Positions 56,474 to 64,000 of a stretch of 64,000 nt of DNA are shown piece by piece. The notes under the pieces were generated by a model, which did not search any database, was not told the DNA's origin, and saw nothing but the letters and a program-made list of their open reading frames with translations. The first letter of the stretch is position 1. Every line of letters starts with the position of its first letter. This stretch comes from Parvibaculum sp. GTDB taxonomy: Bacteria; Pseudomonadota; Alphaproteobacteria; Parvibaculales; Parvibaculaceae. Position numbers and translations under genes: made by a program. The stretch spans positions 1 to 64,000 of the forward strand of contig NZ_JAUYUS010000134.1 in NCBI RefSeq assembly GCF_030694575.1, written 5' to 3'.

Positions 56474-58588
56474 ATGAGCACTGCTTTGTGGGCTATTATC
56501 GGCTGCGGCTTGCTTGCGCTCGTCTACGGTGTCTGGGCTGTACGCTCGGTGCTGGCGATGGACGCGGGCAATGCGCGCATGCAAGAGATCGCCGCGGCGA
56601 TCCAGGAAGGTGCCAGCGCCTATCTCGCGCGCCAGTACACCACCATTGCGGCTGTCGGTGCCGTCATCTTCGTCATCGTCTGGTATCTGCTGACGCTGAA
56701 GGTTGCCGTCGGCTTCCTCGTCGGCGCGACGCTGTCGGGTGCTGCCGGTTATATCGGCATGCTGGTTTCGGTTCGGGCAAACGTGCGGACGACCCAGGCT
56801 TCTAGCGTCAGCCTTGCGGCAGGCCTCGGCGTTGCGTTCAAGTCGGGTGCCGTGACGGGCATGCTCGTCGCCGGCCTCGCGCTCCTCGCGGTCTCGGTTT
56901 ATTTCGCTGTGCTCACCGTTTATCTTGGCTACGAGGCGGGCTCGCGCGAAGTTGTCGACGCGCTCGTGGCGCTCGGTTTCGGCGCTTCGCTGATTTCGAT
57001 CTTCGCGCGTCTCGGCGGCGGCATCTTTACCAAGGGGGCCGACGTGGGCGGCGATCTTGTGGGCAAGGTCGAAGCAGGCATTCCGGAAGACGATCCGCGC
57101 AACCCGGCGACCATCGCCGATAACGTGGGCGACAATGTCGGCGATTGCGCCGGCATGGCGGCCGACCTTTTCGAAACCTATGCCGTGACGGTCGTCGCGA
57201 CCATGGTTCTCGCCTCGATCTTCTTCGTTGGCGAAGGCCTTGGCAGCATGATGCTCTATCCGCTCACGATCGGTGCGGCCTGCATCGTGACGTCGATTAT
57301 CGGCACGTTCTTCGTGCGGCTCGGCAAGAGCAACAACATCATGGGCGCGCTCTACAAGGGGTTCATCGCCTCGGCCCTCCTGTCGCTTGTCGCGCTCTAC
57401 TTCGTCACCGGCAGCGTGATCGGCCTCGAAACCGTTTACACCGTCAGCGGGAAAGCATTCACCGGTTTCGATCTTTACATCTGCGGCGTTGCCGGACTGA
57501 TCGTTACCGGCCTCATCATCTGGATCACCGAATACTACACCGGCGTGAACTTCCGCCCGGTGAAGTCGGTGGCTGCGGCCTCGGCTACGGGGCACGGCAC
57601 GAATGTCATCCAGGGCCTCGCGATCTCGATGGAAGCAACGGCTTTGCCGGCGCTTGTGATCGTTGTCGGCATTCTGGTGACCTATGGTCTCGCGGGCCTC
57701 TTCGGCATCGCGATCGCCGTCACCACGATGCTTGCGCTCGCCGGCATGGTCGTCGCGCTCGATGCCTTCGGTCCGGTAACCGACAATGCGGGCGGCATCG
57801 CGGAAATGGCCGATCTTCCGGCCGACGTCCGCAAGACCACCGACGCGCTCGATGCCGTCGGCAATACGACGAAAGCGGTCACCAAGGGCTATGCGATCGG
57901 TTCCGCGGGTCTCGGCGCGCTGGTGCTGTTCGCGGCTTATACGGAAGACCTGAAGTTCTTCGCGGCGAACTCCGATACCTATGGGTATTTCGCAGGCGTC
58001 AGCCCTGACTTCTCGCTCTCGAACCCTTATGTGGTGATCGGCCTCTTCATCGGCGGCCTGCTGCCCTACCTCTTCGGTTCGATGGGCATGACGGCGGTTG
58101 GCCGCGCGGCGGGCTCCGTCGTCGAGGAAGTCAGGCGTCAGTTCAAGGCCGATCCGGGTATCATGGCCGGCACCTCCAAGCCCGACTACGCGCGGGCGGT
58201 GGACATGCTGACCAAGGCGGCAATCAAGGAAATGATCATTCCCTCGATGCTGCCCGTACTGTCTCCCGTTGTGCTCTATTTCATCATCCTGGGCATCGCC
58301 GACAAATCGGCTGCATTCTCCGCGGTCGGTGCAATGCTCCTCGGCGTCATCGTGACGGGCCTTTTCGTCGCGATCTCCATGACGTCCGGTGGCGGCGCAT
58401 GGGATAATGCGAAAAAGTACATTGAAGACGGCAACTATGGCGGCAAGGGCTCCGAAGCTCACAAGGCCGCCGTCACGGGCGACACAGTCGGCGATCCCTA
58501 CAAGGATACCGCGGGCCCGGCCGTCAATCCGATGATCAAGATCACGAACATCGTGGCCCTTCTCCTGCTCGCCGTGCTCGCGCACTAA
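56474..58588 (+). CDS. hppA: Membrane-bound proton-translocating pyrophosphatase
   Basis: It uses pyrophosphate hydrolysis to pump ions across the membrane. The 704-residue protein has about 16 membrane segments. The catalytic loop is [20 protein letters not shown] with [20 protein letters not shown]. The motif near segment 11-12 is [20 protein letters not shown]; Lys at GNTTK is the K+-independent type, which pumps protons. A strong terminator follows at 58608. Confidence 0.94.
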   Translation: MSTALWAIIGCGLLALVYGVWAVRSVLAMDAGNARMQEIAAAIQEGASAYLARQYTTIAAVGAVIFVIVWYLLTLKVAVGFLVGATLSGAAGYIGMLVSVRANVRTTQASSVSLAAGLGVAFKSGAVTGMLVAGLALLAVSVYFAVLTVYLGYEAGSREVVDALVALGFGASLISIFARLGGGIFTKGADVGGDLVGKVEAGIPEDDPRNPATIADNVGDNVGDCAGMAADLFETYAVTVVATMVLASIFFVGEGLGSMMLYPLTIGAACIVTSIIGTFFVRLGKSNNIMGALYKGFIASALLSLVALYFVTGSVIGLETVYTVSGKAFTGFDLYICGVAGLIVTGLIIWITEYYTGVNFRPVKSVAAASATGHGTNVIQGLAISMEATALPALVIVVGILVTYGLAGLFGIAIAVTTMLALAGMVVALDAFGPVTDNAGGIAEMADLPADVRKTTDALDAVGNTTKAVTKGYAIGSAGLGALVLFAAYTEDLKFFAANSDTYGYFAGVSPDFSLSNPYVVIGLFIGGLLPYLFGSMGMTAVGRAAGSVVEEVRRQFKADPGIMAGTSKPDYARAVDMLTKAAIKEMIIPSMLPVLSPVVLYFIILGIADKSAAFSAVGAMLLGVIVTGLFVAISMTSGGGAWDNAKKYIEDGNYGGKGSEAHKAAVTGDTVGDPYKDTAGPAVNPMIKITNIVALLLLAVLAH

Positions 58589-58607
58589 AGCCGGCAGCCG
58601 AAAAGAC

Positions 58608-58640
58608 AAAGGCCCCGCGGAGCGATCCGCGGGGCCTTTT
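58608..58640 (+). terminator. Terminator after hppA
   Basis: GGCCCCGCGG (58611-58620), loop agcgat, CCGCGGGGCC (58627-58636), then TTTT. The arms are perfect. The core is almost identical to the hairpin at 61325-61357. Confidence 0.9.
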
Positions 58641-58725
58641 CATGTGGCTGCGGCAACGGGTGCATTTGACCGGGCGCCGCTTTGATTGAACACTAGCACC
58701 CAACACCGAGGGAGGGACGGACGAG

Positions 58726-60402
58726 GTGCCGGAAGTATCCGTTTTTTACGAGATTGCGGCGCTTCTGATGCTCGCCTCCGTTGTCGGCGTGATCGGGCTG
58801 CGACTGCGCCAGCCGATGATCGTCAGTTTCATTATTGTCGGAATGCTGGCGGGGCCGGCGGGCTTCGACATTGTTCGTTCGACCGATCATCTTCAGCTTT
58901 TGTCCGAGTTGGGCGTAACGCTGCTCCTGTTCCTGGTCGGACTCAAGCTCGACCTCAATCTGGTTCGGACGCTGGGCACCGTGGCGCTGAGTACAGGTCT
59001 CGGGCAGATCGCGTTTACATCCATCGCCGGATTCCTGATCTGCCTTGGGCTGGGCATGCCTGTGCTGATGAGCCTTTATGTCGCTGTCGCGCTGACATTC
59101 TCCAGCACGATCATCATCGTCAAGCTCCTGTCGGATAAGCGCGAGCTGGATGCGCTGCATGGCAGGATAGCGCTTGGCTTCCTGATCGTTCAGGACCTTG
59201 CCGTTGTGGTCGCGATGGCTGTGATGTCGGCGATGACCGCCGGGTCGGGCAGCGATGCGGGCATGATCCAGGCCCTGCTTGCACTCGCCGCAGGTGCTGT
59301 GCCTCTCGTGCTGCTGTGGCTATTCGTCCTGAAGATCGCCAACCCGCTTCTCCAAAGCATGGCGAAGGCGCCCGAACTTCTGATTGTTTTCGCACTCGGT
59401 CTTGCCGCAGCCTTCGCCGCTCTTGGAGACTATCTGGGTTTCAGCAAGGAACTGGGCGGTCTCATTGCGGGAGTGGCGCTCGCCAGCACACCGTTCCGCG
59501 AAGCCATTGCATCCCGCCTTGGAAGCTTGCGCGATTTTCTCCTTGTCTTTTTCTTCATATCGCTCGGTTCGCATCTGGATCTGCGGGTCGTGGGAGATGC
59601 GGTCGGCGATGCTCTCTTCCTGTCGCTGTTCGTGCTGATCGGCAACCCTCTCATCGTCATGATTATCATGGGCGCGATGGGCTACAGGAAACGCACCGGA
59701 TTTCTGGCGGGTTTGACCGTGGCGCAGATCAGCGAATTTTCCCTGATTTTCGTTGCGATGGGGCTTGCGCTTGGGCATGTAACCGAAGAAGCGGTCGGGC
59801 TTGTGACGCTTGTCGGCGTGATCACCATCGGTCTGTCGACCTACATGATCCTTTACTCGCAACGGCTATATATTGCTGTGGAACGGTTTCTCGGCGTTTT
59901 TGAAAGGCGTGTGGCACATCGTGAGGAGCAGTATGCGGATGGCGACGAGACGCAACGCTACGATGTGCTTTTGCTCGGTCTGGGCCGTTATGGAAGAGCT
60001 CTGTATTCAAGGTTTTCCGAAAGCGGGCTCAACGTACTTGGCATCGATTTCGATCCCGATGTGATCCGCCAATGGAAGGACAGTGGCGCGGCGGTGATGT
60101 ATGGCGATCTTCTCGATCCGGATATGTGCGACATATTGCCTATCGCCGGGGTCGACTATGTCATTCTGGCGGTGCCGCCTCATCAGATCGGCATTACGCA
60201 TGAAGATCCTCGTATTACCCTGATCGAAGCGCTCCGGCACCGCGGTTATGGCGGGCATATTGCCGTGATCGCTCGGAGTGAAAGCGATATGGCTCTGCTT
60301 CGGCAAAAAGGAGCGGATATTGTGCTCAGTCCATTTGCGGACGCGGCGGAACGGGCAATGGAACGGCTGTTCCGGAAGCCGATTCCGTTCGCGATCGATT
60401 GA
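58726..60402 (+). CDS. CPA2-family cation:proton antiporter with TrkA-N domain
   Basis: A 558-residue KefB/YbaL-like protein. The membrane half has 12 or so segments: RQPMIVSFIIVGMLAGPAGF, LGVTLLLFLVGLKLDLNLVR, ALTFSSTIIIVKLLSD and FLIVQDLAVVVAMA. The C-terminal part carries a TrkA-N NAD-binding domain (VLLLGLGRYGRALYSRFSES, then VLGIDFDPDVIRQWKDSGAA). K+/H+ or Na+/H+ exchange is likely. The start is GTG at 58726 after GGAGGG. A Usp gene follows by 25 bp. Confidence 0.87.
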   Translation: MPEVSVFYEIAALLMLASVVGVIGLRLRQPMIVSFIIVGMLAGPAGFDIVRSTDHLQLLSELGVTLLLFLVGLKLDLNLVRTLGTVALSTGLGQIAFTSIAGFLICLGLGMPVLMSLYVAVALTFSSTIIIVKLLSDKRELDALHGRIALGFLIVQDLAVVVAMAVMSAMTAGSGSDAGMIQALLALAAGAVPLVLLWLFVLKIANPLLQSMAKAPELLIVFALGLAAAFAALGDYLGFSKELGGLIAGVALASTPFREAIASRLGSLRDFLLVFFFISLGSHLDLRVVGDAVGDALFLSLFVLIGNPLIVMIIMGAMGYRKRTGFLAGLTVAQISEFSLIFVAMGLALGHVTEEAVGLVTLVGVITIGLSTYMILYSQRLYIAVERFLGVFERRVAHREEQYADGDETQRYDVLLLGLGRYGRALYSRFSESGLNVLGIDFDPDVIRQWKDSGAAVMYGDLLDPDMCDILPIAGVDYVILAVPPHQIGITHEDPRITLIEALRHRGYGGHIAVIARSESDMALLRQKGADIVLSPFADAAERAMERLFRKPIPFAID

Positions 60403-60427
60403 AATGGTTATGGCAGCGGAGACGACA

Positions 60428-61318
60428 ATGTCGAATGAAAGCGGAAGCTATGGCCTTTCGGGGCTGAAAACCATTCTGATCGCCACCGATCTTTCCAGCC
60501 GCTCGGACAAGGCCGTCGCCCGGGGGATGGCGCTGGCTGCAGCCTATGGCGCCCATGTCCGGATCGTTCATGTGGTCGACGACGATCAGCCGAAGTCATT
60601 GGTCGAGGATGAGGCGTCCAGGGCCGCAGATATCATTGAAGAATCCGTGGCGCCCTTTGCGAAGCAGCTGGGACTTAAGCCCGACATCGACATCTGGCGG
60701 GGCCTTGCGTCTATTGCGATCAAGACGCTGGCTGACGAAACGAAGCCGGATCTTCTGGTGATGGGTGCTCACAGGCGGCAGCTTCTGCGCGACGTGTTCG
60801 TCGGTACGACAGTCGAACGCGTAATCAGGTCATGCGGGCGGCCGGTGCTGATGGTCAATCTGGACCCGGCAATTCCCTATCGCAGGGCAATGGCGGCGGT
60901 GGATTTGTCCATGCATTCGATCGACGCACTCAGGTTCGCTTCGCGCGTTTCATTTCTGGGATGCAAGGACCTGGCCGTAGTGCATGCGTTCCTGCCGCTT
61001 GCCGATGGTCTGATGCGCTATGCGGATGTCGAACAGAACAAGATCGAGGAATATGTGGTGTCGGTCGCCGATGAGGCGCATGCGGCGGTGCTCCATATGC
61101 TGGCTAACGAAGGGCTCACCGCACTGAAGCCTGAATTGCTTGTCGAGGAAGGAGCCGCCATCGATGTCATCAAGGCGAATGTCGCCAAGATGAAGCCGGA
61201 ATTGATTGTGCTGGGGACGCGCGGCCAATCCGGCCTCAAGAGAGTGCTGATCGGCAGTGTTGCGAACGCTGTGCTTCGCGATGTCGAATGCGATCTTCTG
61301 GCGGTGGCCGCTCCCTGA
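60428..61318 (+). CDS. Tandem universal stress protein (two UspA domains)
   Basis: A 296-residue protein with two UspA domains. The first begins LKTILIATDLSSRSDKAVAR and ends VMGAHRRQLLRDVFVGTTVE with VRPVLMV-like GRPVLMVNL. The second ends LGTRGQSGLKRVLIGSVANA with DVECDLLAVA. The G-x2-G-x9-G pattern of ATP-binding Usp proteins is partly present (GTRGQSGLKRVLIGS). The ATG at 60428 has GCGGAGA at the right distance. It is probably co-expressed with the antiporter upstream and may link its control to stress. Confidence 0.85.
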   Translation: MSNESGSYGLSGLKTILIATDLSSRSDKAVARGMALAAAYGAHVRIVHVVDDDQPKSLVEDEASRAADIIEESVAPFAKQLGLKPDIDIWRGLASIAIKTLADETKPDLLVMGAHRRQLLRDVFVGTTVERVIRSCGRPVLMVNLDPAIPYRRAMAAVDLSMHSIDALRFASRVSFLGCKDLAVVHAFLPLADGLMRYADVEQNKIEEYVVSVADEAHAAVLHMLANEGLTALKPELLVEEGAAIDVIKANVAKMKPELIVLGTRGQSGLKRVLIGSVANAVLRDVECDLLAVAAP

Positions 61319-61324
61319 AGGCAC

Positions 61325-61357
61325 AAAAAAGCCCCGCGGAGCGGTCCGCGGGGCTTT
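61325..61357. terminator. Bidirectional terminator between the usp gene and bamE
   Basis: Six A residues, GCCCCGCGGA (61331-61340), loop gcgg, TCCGCGGGGC (61345-61354), then TTT. The A run on the left acts as a T run for bamE on the minus strand. It serves two convergent genes. Confidence 0.85.
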
Positions 61358-61380
61358 CCGTTGAAAAGAGTGCGCGAGGC

Positions 61381-61878
61381 TCAGCGGCCGCCCCCGGGAC
61401 CGCCCGCGGGGCCACCACTGGTCTGATTGTTGAAGCGTCCGAGATTGCCGAAGAGCTGGCCGAGAATGGTGAGCTCCTTGCCGCGCGTCGGGGTCTTGCG
61501 ATCCACGAAGTTCACTATCTGGCCGTCTTCGAGACCATAATAGGCGACCTGCTGAACGGCTTCCGTCTTGTCGAAATAGACGGCAGCCACCGTCCGCTCG
61601 ATTTCCTCGGGCCGGTAGAAGGCGACGGTTTCGAATTTGCTGGAGATGTAGTACCAAGCCTCACCGTCCACCGTGGATACTGTGGAAGGCGAGCCCATGA
61701 TGGTCCGGACCTGTTCCTTGGACGCACCGGCCTGCAGCTTGTCGAGATCTTTCGCGTCGAAGATATAGCCGCGATCCACGACCACCGGCGAGCAGGCTGT
61801 CAGCGCTGGAATAGCCAGCGAAAGGCATGCCGCAGTCAGAAGCGACCGGACGGGGCGGCGCAGGCGGGACGGTGTCAT
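61381..61878 (-). CDS. bamE: Outer membrane assembly lipoprotein BamE
   Basis: A 165-residue lipoprotein of the BAM complex. The signal segment is LLTAACLSLAIPALTAC with the lipobox LTAC, so the mature protein begins at that Cys. The SmpA/OmlA fold is FDAKDLDKLQAGASKEQVRT, then MGSPSTVSTVDGEAWYYISS. The Gly-rich tail (TSGGPAGGPGGGR) is probably disordered. The ATG at 61878 is used; a frame upstream to 61998 is not conserved. It is divergent from the next gene. Confidence 0.91.
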   Translation of the reverse strand: MTPSRLRRPVRSLLTAACLSLAIPALTACSPVVVDRGYIFDAKDLDKLQAGASKEQVRTIMGSPSTVSTVDGEAWYYISSKFETVAFYRPEEIERTVAAVYFDKTEAVQQVAYYGLEDGQIVNFVDRKTPTRGKELTILGQLFGNLGRFNNQTSGGPAGGPGGGR

Positions 61879-61996
61879 GGCGCGGGTCTCCTCGGGCCTA
61901 AAATGTTCAATCGTTGACCTACCCTTGTCGCCCGCTAAATTCAATCGGCATATGCGGCAAGGGCCCAAACCTATACCGCGAGTGGGAGTGAGCGCC

Positions 61997-62572
61997 ATGA
62001 TATGGAAAAATATTTTTGGCCGGGCTCCACGGGACGAGGCGCCTTATGCGCTGTACGGGGCGCTGGTGGCGCAGGCGCGATCACCCCAATTCTACCTTCA
62101 CACCGGTGTTCCCGACACTGTGGAAGGCCGATTCGAAATGGTTGCTCTCCATACCTTTCTGGTGCTGAGGCGGCTTCGGGCCGGTGGCGATGAGGGCAAG
62201 GCGCTGGGTCAGAAGGTCTTCGATATCCTGTTCGACGATATGGACCAGACACTGCGCGAGATGGGGGTCGGCGACCTTTCCGTCGGCAAGAAGATCAAGG
62301 CGCTGGCTTCATCTTTTTATGGCCGTATCAACGCGTACGAAGAGGGCCTGCGGGATGCGAATAACGGGCTTCTCGACGCCGCCATAGGACGAAACATATT
62401 TGGCGGCTCCCAGCCATCCGGGGCTCATATGGCTGCCCTGGCGGACTATGTCCGCCGCACCGACCAGACGCTGCTTGTACAGCCGTTGACGGAATTGATG
62501 GCGGGGCGGGCGGTTTTTGCGTCACCGCCGGAAGCGGCGCCCCGAATGACCGATCTGGCGGGAGGGCAATGA
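61997..62572 (+). CDS. Ubiquinol-cytochrome c chaperone family protein (CBP3-like)
   Basis: A 191-residue protein of the family that helps assemble cytochrome bc1: MIWKNIFGRAPRDEAPYALY, then GALVAQARSPQFYLHTGVPD, FEMVALHTFLVLRRLRAGGD and FDDMDQTLREMGVGDLSVGK with SSFYGR after it. The ATG at 61997 is preceded by GGGAGTGAG. It overlaps yceD by 4 bp. Confidence 0.86.
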   Translation: MIWKNIFGRAPRDEAPYALYGALVAQARSPQFYLHTGVPDTVEGRFEMVALHTFLVLRRLRAGGDEGKALGQKVFDILFDDMDQTLREMGVGDLSVGKKIKALASSFYGRINAYEEGLRDANNGLLDAAIGRNIFGGSQPSGAHMAALADYVRRTDQTLLVQPLTELMAGRAVFASPPEAAPRMTDLAGGQ

Positions 62573-63132
62573 TGGCACGGCAGATAGGCGTGGAATTCAG
62601 CCGGATAGTGACCGTCAACGATGTGCCGCCGAGTGGCATCGAGATCAAGTTCACGGCCGATGCCAAGGCATTGAAGGCTTTGGCGAGACGATACGATGTT
62701 GCCGAGGTGAAGCATTTGAGCGGTACCGGCAGGATCAGACCATACCGGAAGGCCGGGCTGACGCTCGAATGTACTTTCAAGGCGGAGGTGGTTCAGTCTT
62801 GTGTGGTGACGCTCGACCCCGTCAGCCAGTCGATCGAGACGTCGTTCACGCAGCGTTACCTGCCGGCTCACATGATCGAACCGGAAATTGGCGTGCCCGT
62901 GGCCGAAAGCGAAATCGTCATCGATGTCGAAGCCGAAGACGCACCGGAGCCGATGACCGGCAATGGAATCGATGTGGGGGAGGCTGTCGCCGAGCAACTC
63001 GCCCTCGCCATCGACCCTTATCCCCGCAAGCCGGGCATTGCCTTCGAAGCCCCGGTGGAAGATGAGGATGACGCTTCGGAAAGCCCCCCGAATCCTTTTG
63101 CCGTGCTGGAAAAACTCAAGAAGAATTATTGA
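62569..63132 (+). CDS. yceD: DUF177 protein (YceD family)
   Basis: A 187-residue protein: FSRIVTVNDVPPSGIEIKFT, then LTLECTFKAEVVQSCVVTLD and the acidic ESEIVIDVEAEDAPEP with GEAVAEQLALAIDPYPRKPG. It is a 23S rRNA-linked protein in several bacteria, though its role is not fully settled. Its usual neighbour rpmF (L32) is absent here; plsX follows directly. The ATGA overlap joins it to the upstream chaperone gene. Confidence 0.87.
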   Translation: MMARQIGVEFSRIVTVNDVPPSGIEIKFTADAKALKALARRYDVAEVKHLSGTGRIRPYRKAGLTLECTFKAEVVQSCVVTLDPVSQSIETSFTQRYLPAHMIEPEIGVPVAESEIVIDVEAEDAPEPMTGNGIDVGEAVAEQLALAIDPYPRKPGIAFEAPVEDEDDASESPPNPFAVLEKLKKNY

Positions 63133-63247
63133 GTTGGCGCGATTCGCTGCCATTTCAAGCTATTGTCTGCGGCCCCCAACCTTGTATCTTCGGGGCGCGC
63201 GTGTCGGCTGCGCGCATGATGCGCCGGATACATAGAGGGGGTCCCGG

Positions 63248-64000
63248 GTGACGCGAGGACTAACGATAGCGTTGGACGGAATGGGCGGCGATCACGGTCC
63301 CGAGACCGTGATCGGCGGCGTGGAGGTTGCGTCGGTGCGTCACCCTGACGTGCGCTTTCTCATTTACGGCGACGAAACGAAAATCCGGCCCCTTCTGGAG
63401 AAGCATCCGCGCGTTCTCTCGGTGAGTGAGATCGTCCATACCGACGTTGCTGTATCGATGGAGGACAAGCCGAGTCAGGCGCTGCGGCGTGGCCGGAAGA
63501 CGAGCAGCATGTGGCTCGCGATTGATGCGGTGAAAGAGGGCCGGGCACAGGCAGCCGTTTCTGCGGGTAATACCGGGGCGCTGATGGCGATGGCGAAGGT
63601 CATCCTCAAGACCATGCCCAATGTGGAGCGGCCCGCCCTCGCTGCGCTCTGGCCGACGGCGCGGGGCGAGAGCGTGGCTCTCGATCTGGGCGCGACGGTT
63701 GGCGCGGACGGCTATCAGCTTGTTCAGTTCGCCGTGATGGGCGAGGCGTTTGCCCGGGTGATATTCAATCTGGAGCGGCCGACCGTCGGTCTGCTGAATA
63801 TCGGCGAGGAAGAGGTCAAGGGTACCGAGGGCGTGAAGCTTGCGGCGCAGATGTTGCGCGAGGCCGACCTTCCCATGCACTTCCACGGCTTCGTCGAGGG
63901 GGACGACATCGCAAAGGGCACGGTCGATGTGATCGTAACCGATGGATATACGGGAAACATTGCGCTCAAGACGGCAGAGGGCATGGTGCGGCTGGTTGTC
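63248..64000 (+). CDS. plsX: Phosphate acyltransferase PlsX (cut by window edge)
   Basis: It makes acyl-phosphate from acyl-ACP, supplying PlsY. The frame opens with GTG at 63248 and runs in phase to the window end (251 codons) without a stop. It reads [20 protein letters not shown], then [20 protein letters not shown] and [21 protein letters not shown] normal PlsX is about 340-360 residues, so roughly two thirds is present. It follows yceD by 115 bp. Confidence 0.95.
   Translation, partial: MTRGLTIALDGMGGDHGPETVIGGVEVASVRHPDVRFLIYGDETKIRPLLEKHPRVLSVSEIVHTDVAVSMEDKPSQALRRGRKTSSMWLAIDAVKEGRAQAAVSAGNTGALMAMAKVILKTMPNVERPALAALWPTARGESVALDLGATVGADGYQLVQFAVMGEAFARVIFNLERPTVGLLNIGEEEVKGTEGVKLAAQMLREADLPMHFHGFVEGDDIAKGTVDVIVTDGYTGNIALKTAEGMVRLVV

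Noticed and set aside
56324..58609. A 761-codon minus-strand frame opposite hppA
   Set aside because: It is the shadow of a long conserved gene. Its composition is unnaturally charged and it lacks any family pattern.

Overview
This window looks like a chromosomal segment of a high-G+C alphaproteobacterium. The evidence is the gene order slt-dapA-smpB, folK-rpoZ-rsh-pyrE-pdxJ-acpS-lepB-rnc-era with recO-parC further on, an ALAS-type hemA, a MucR/Ros regulator, an LdtR-type MarR regulator, a Mg-type HemB, and the nrdR-ribD-ribE-ribBX-ribH-nusB-thiL-hppA string. The TRAP transporter, MotAB and valine catabolism genes fit a free-living motile heterotroph of the Hyphomicrobiales/Parvibaculales type. 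The genus cannot be fixed by eye.

Layout. 0-2.5 kb: the start of an alpha/beta hydrolase cut by the window edge, and a lytic transglycosylase. 2.7-13.9 kb: housekeeping genes (dapA, smpB, family 5 UDG, NYN protein, folK, rpoZ, bifunctional rsh, pyrE, DUF2062, pdxJ, acpS, lepB, rnc, era). 13.9-18.6 kb: probably inserted material between era and recO, namely a plsY gene bracketed by a 17-bp duplication of the era 3' end and an ars operon (arsR-arsC-arsH-methyltransferase-unknown-MFS). 18.7-22.5 kb: recO, a small unknown gene, a GIY-YIG nuclease gene bracketed by palindromic repeats, and parC. 22.5-27.8 kb: a TRAP transporter operon, a HigBA-like toxin-antitoxin pair and bpt. 27.8-33.4 kb: an SLC13 permease, an RDD protein, motA/motB, a flavin reductase and a MarR regulator. 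33.7-36.2 kb: an ExbB-ExbD-ExbD-TonB-like operon with two unusual features. 36.3-43.1 kb: a beta-hydroxyacid dehydrogenase/decarboxylase pair, a TetR regulator, hemB and a valine catabolism operon. 43.2-48.5 kb: ldtR, a DUF1295 protein, ldtP, a phosphodiesterase, hemA and a DUF6898-like gene. 48.5-64 kb: mucR, a long AT-rich intergenic region, glyA, the riboflavin operon, hppA, an antiporter/Usp pair, bamE, a cytochrome bc1 chaperone, yceD and the start of plsX.

How the genes work together. Many sets form clear functional units. The clearest are riboflavin synthesis (RibD, RibE, RibBX and RibH, with the GTP cyclohydrolase II step apparently supplied elsewhere), valine breakdown (acyl-CoA dehydrogenase, hydroxyisobutyryl-CoA hydrolase, MmsB), arsenate reduction and detoxification, and cell-wall remodelling under LdtR. 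PlsY and PlsX, two steps of phospholipid synthesis, are both present but about 49 kb apart.

The points most worth a second look are the plsY segment flanked by the era duplication, the ExbD pair in which one copy has Asn in place of the proton-carrying Asp, the TonB-like protein with a four-cysteine C-terminal domain, and the GIY-YIG gene enclosed by palindromic repeats. All calls were made by reading the sequence. No database search was run.
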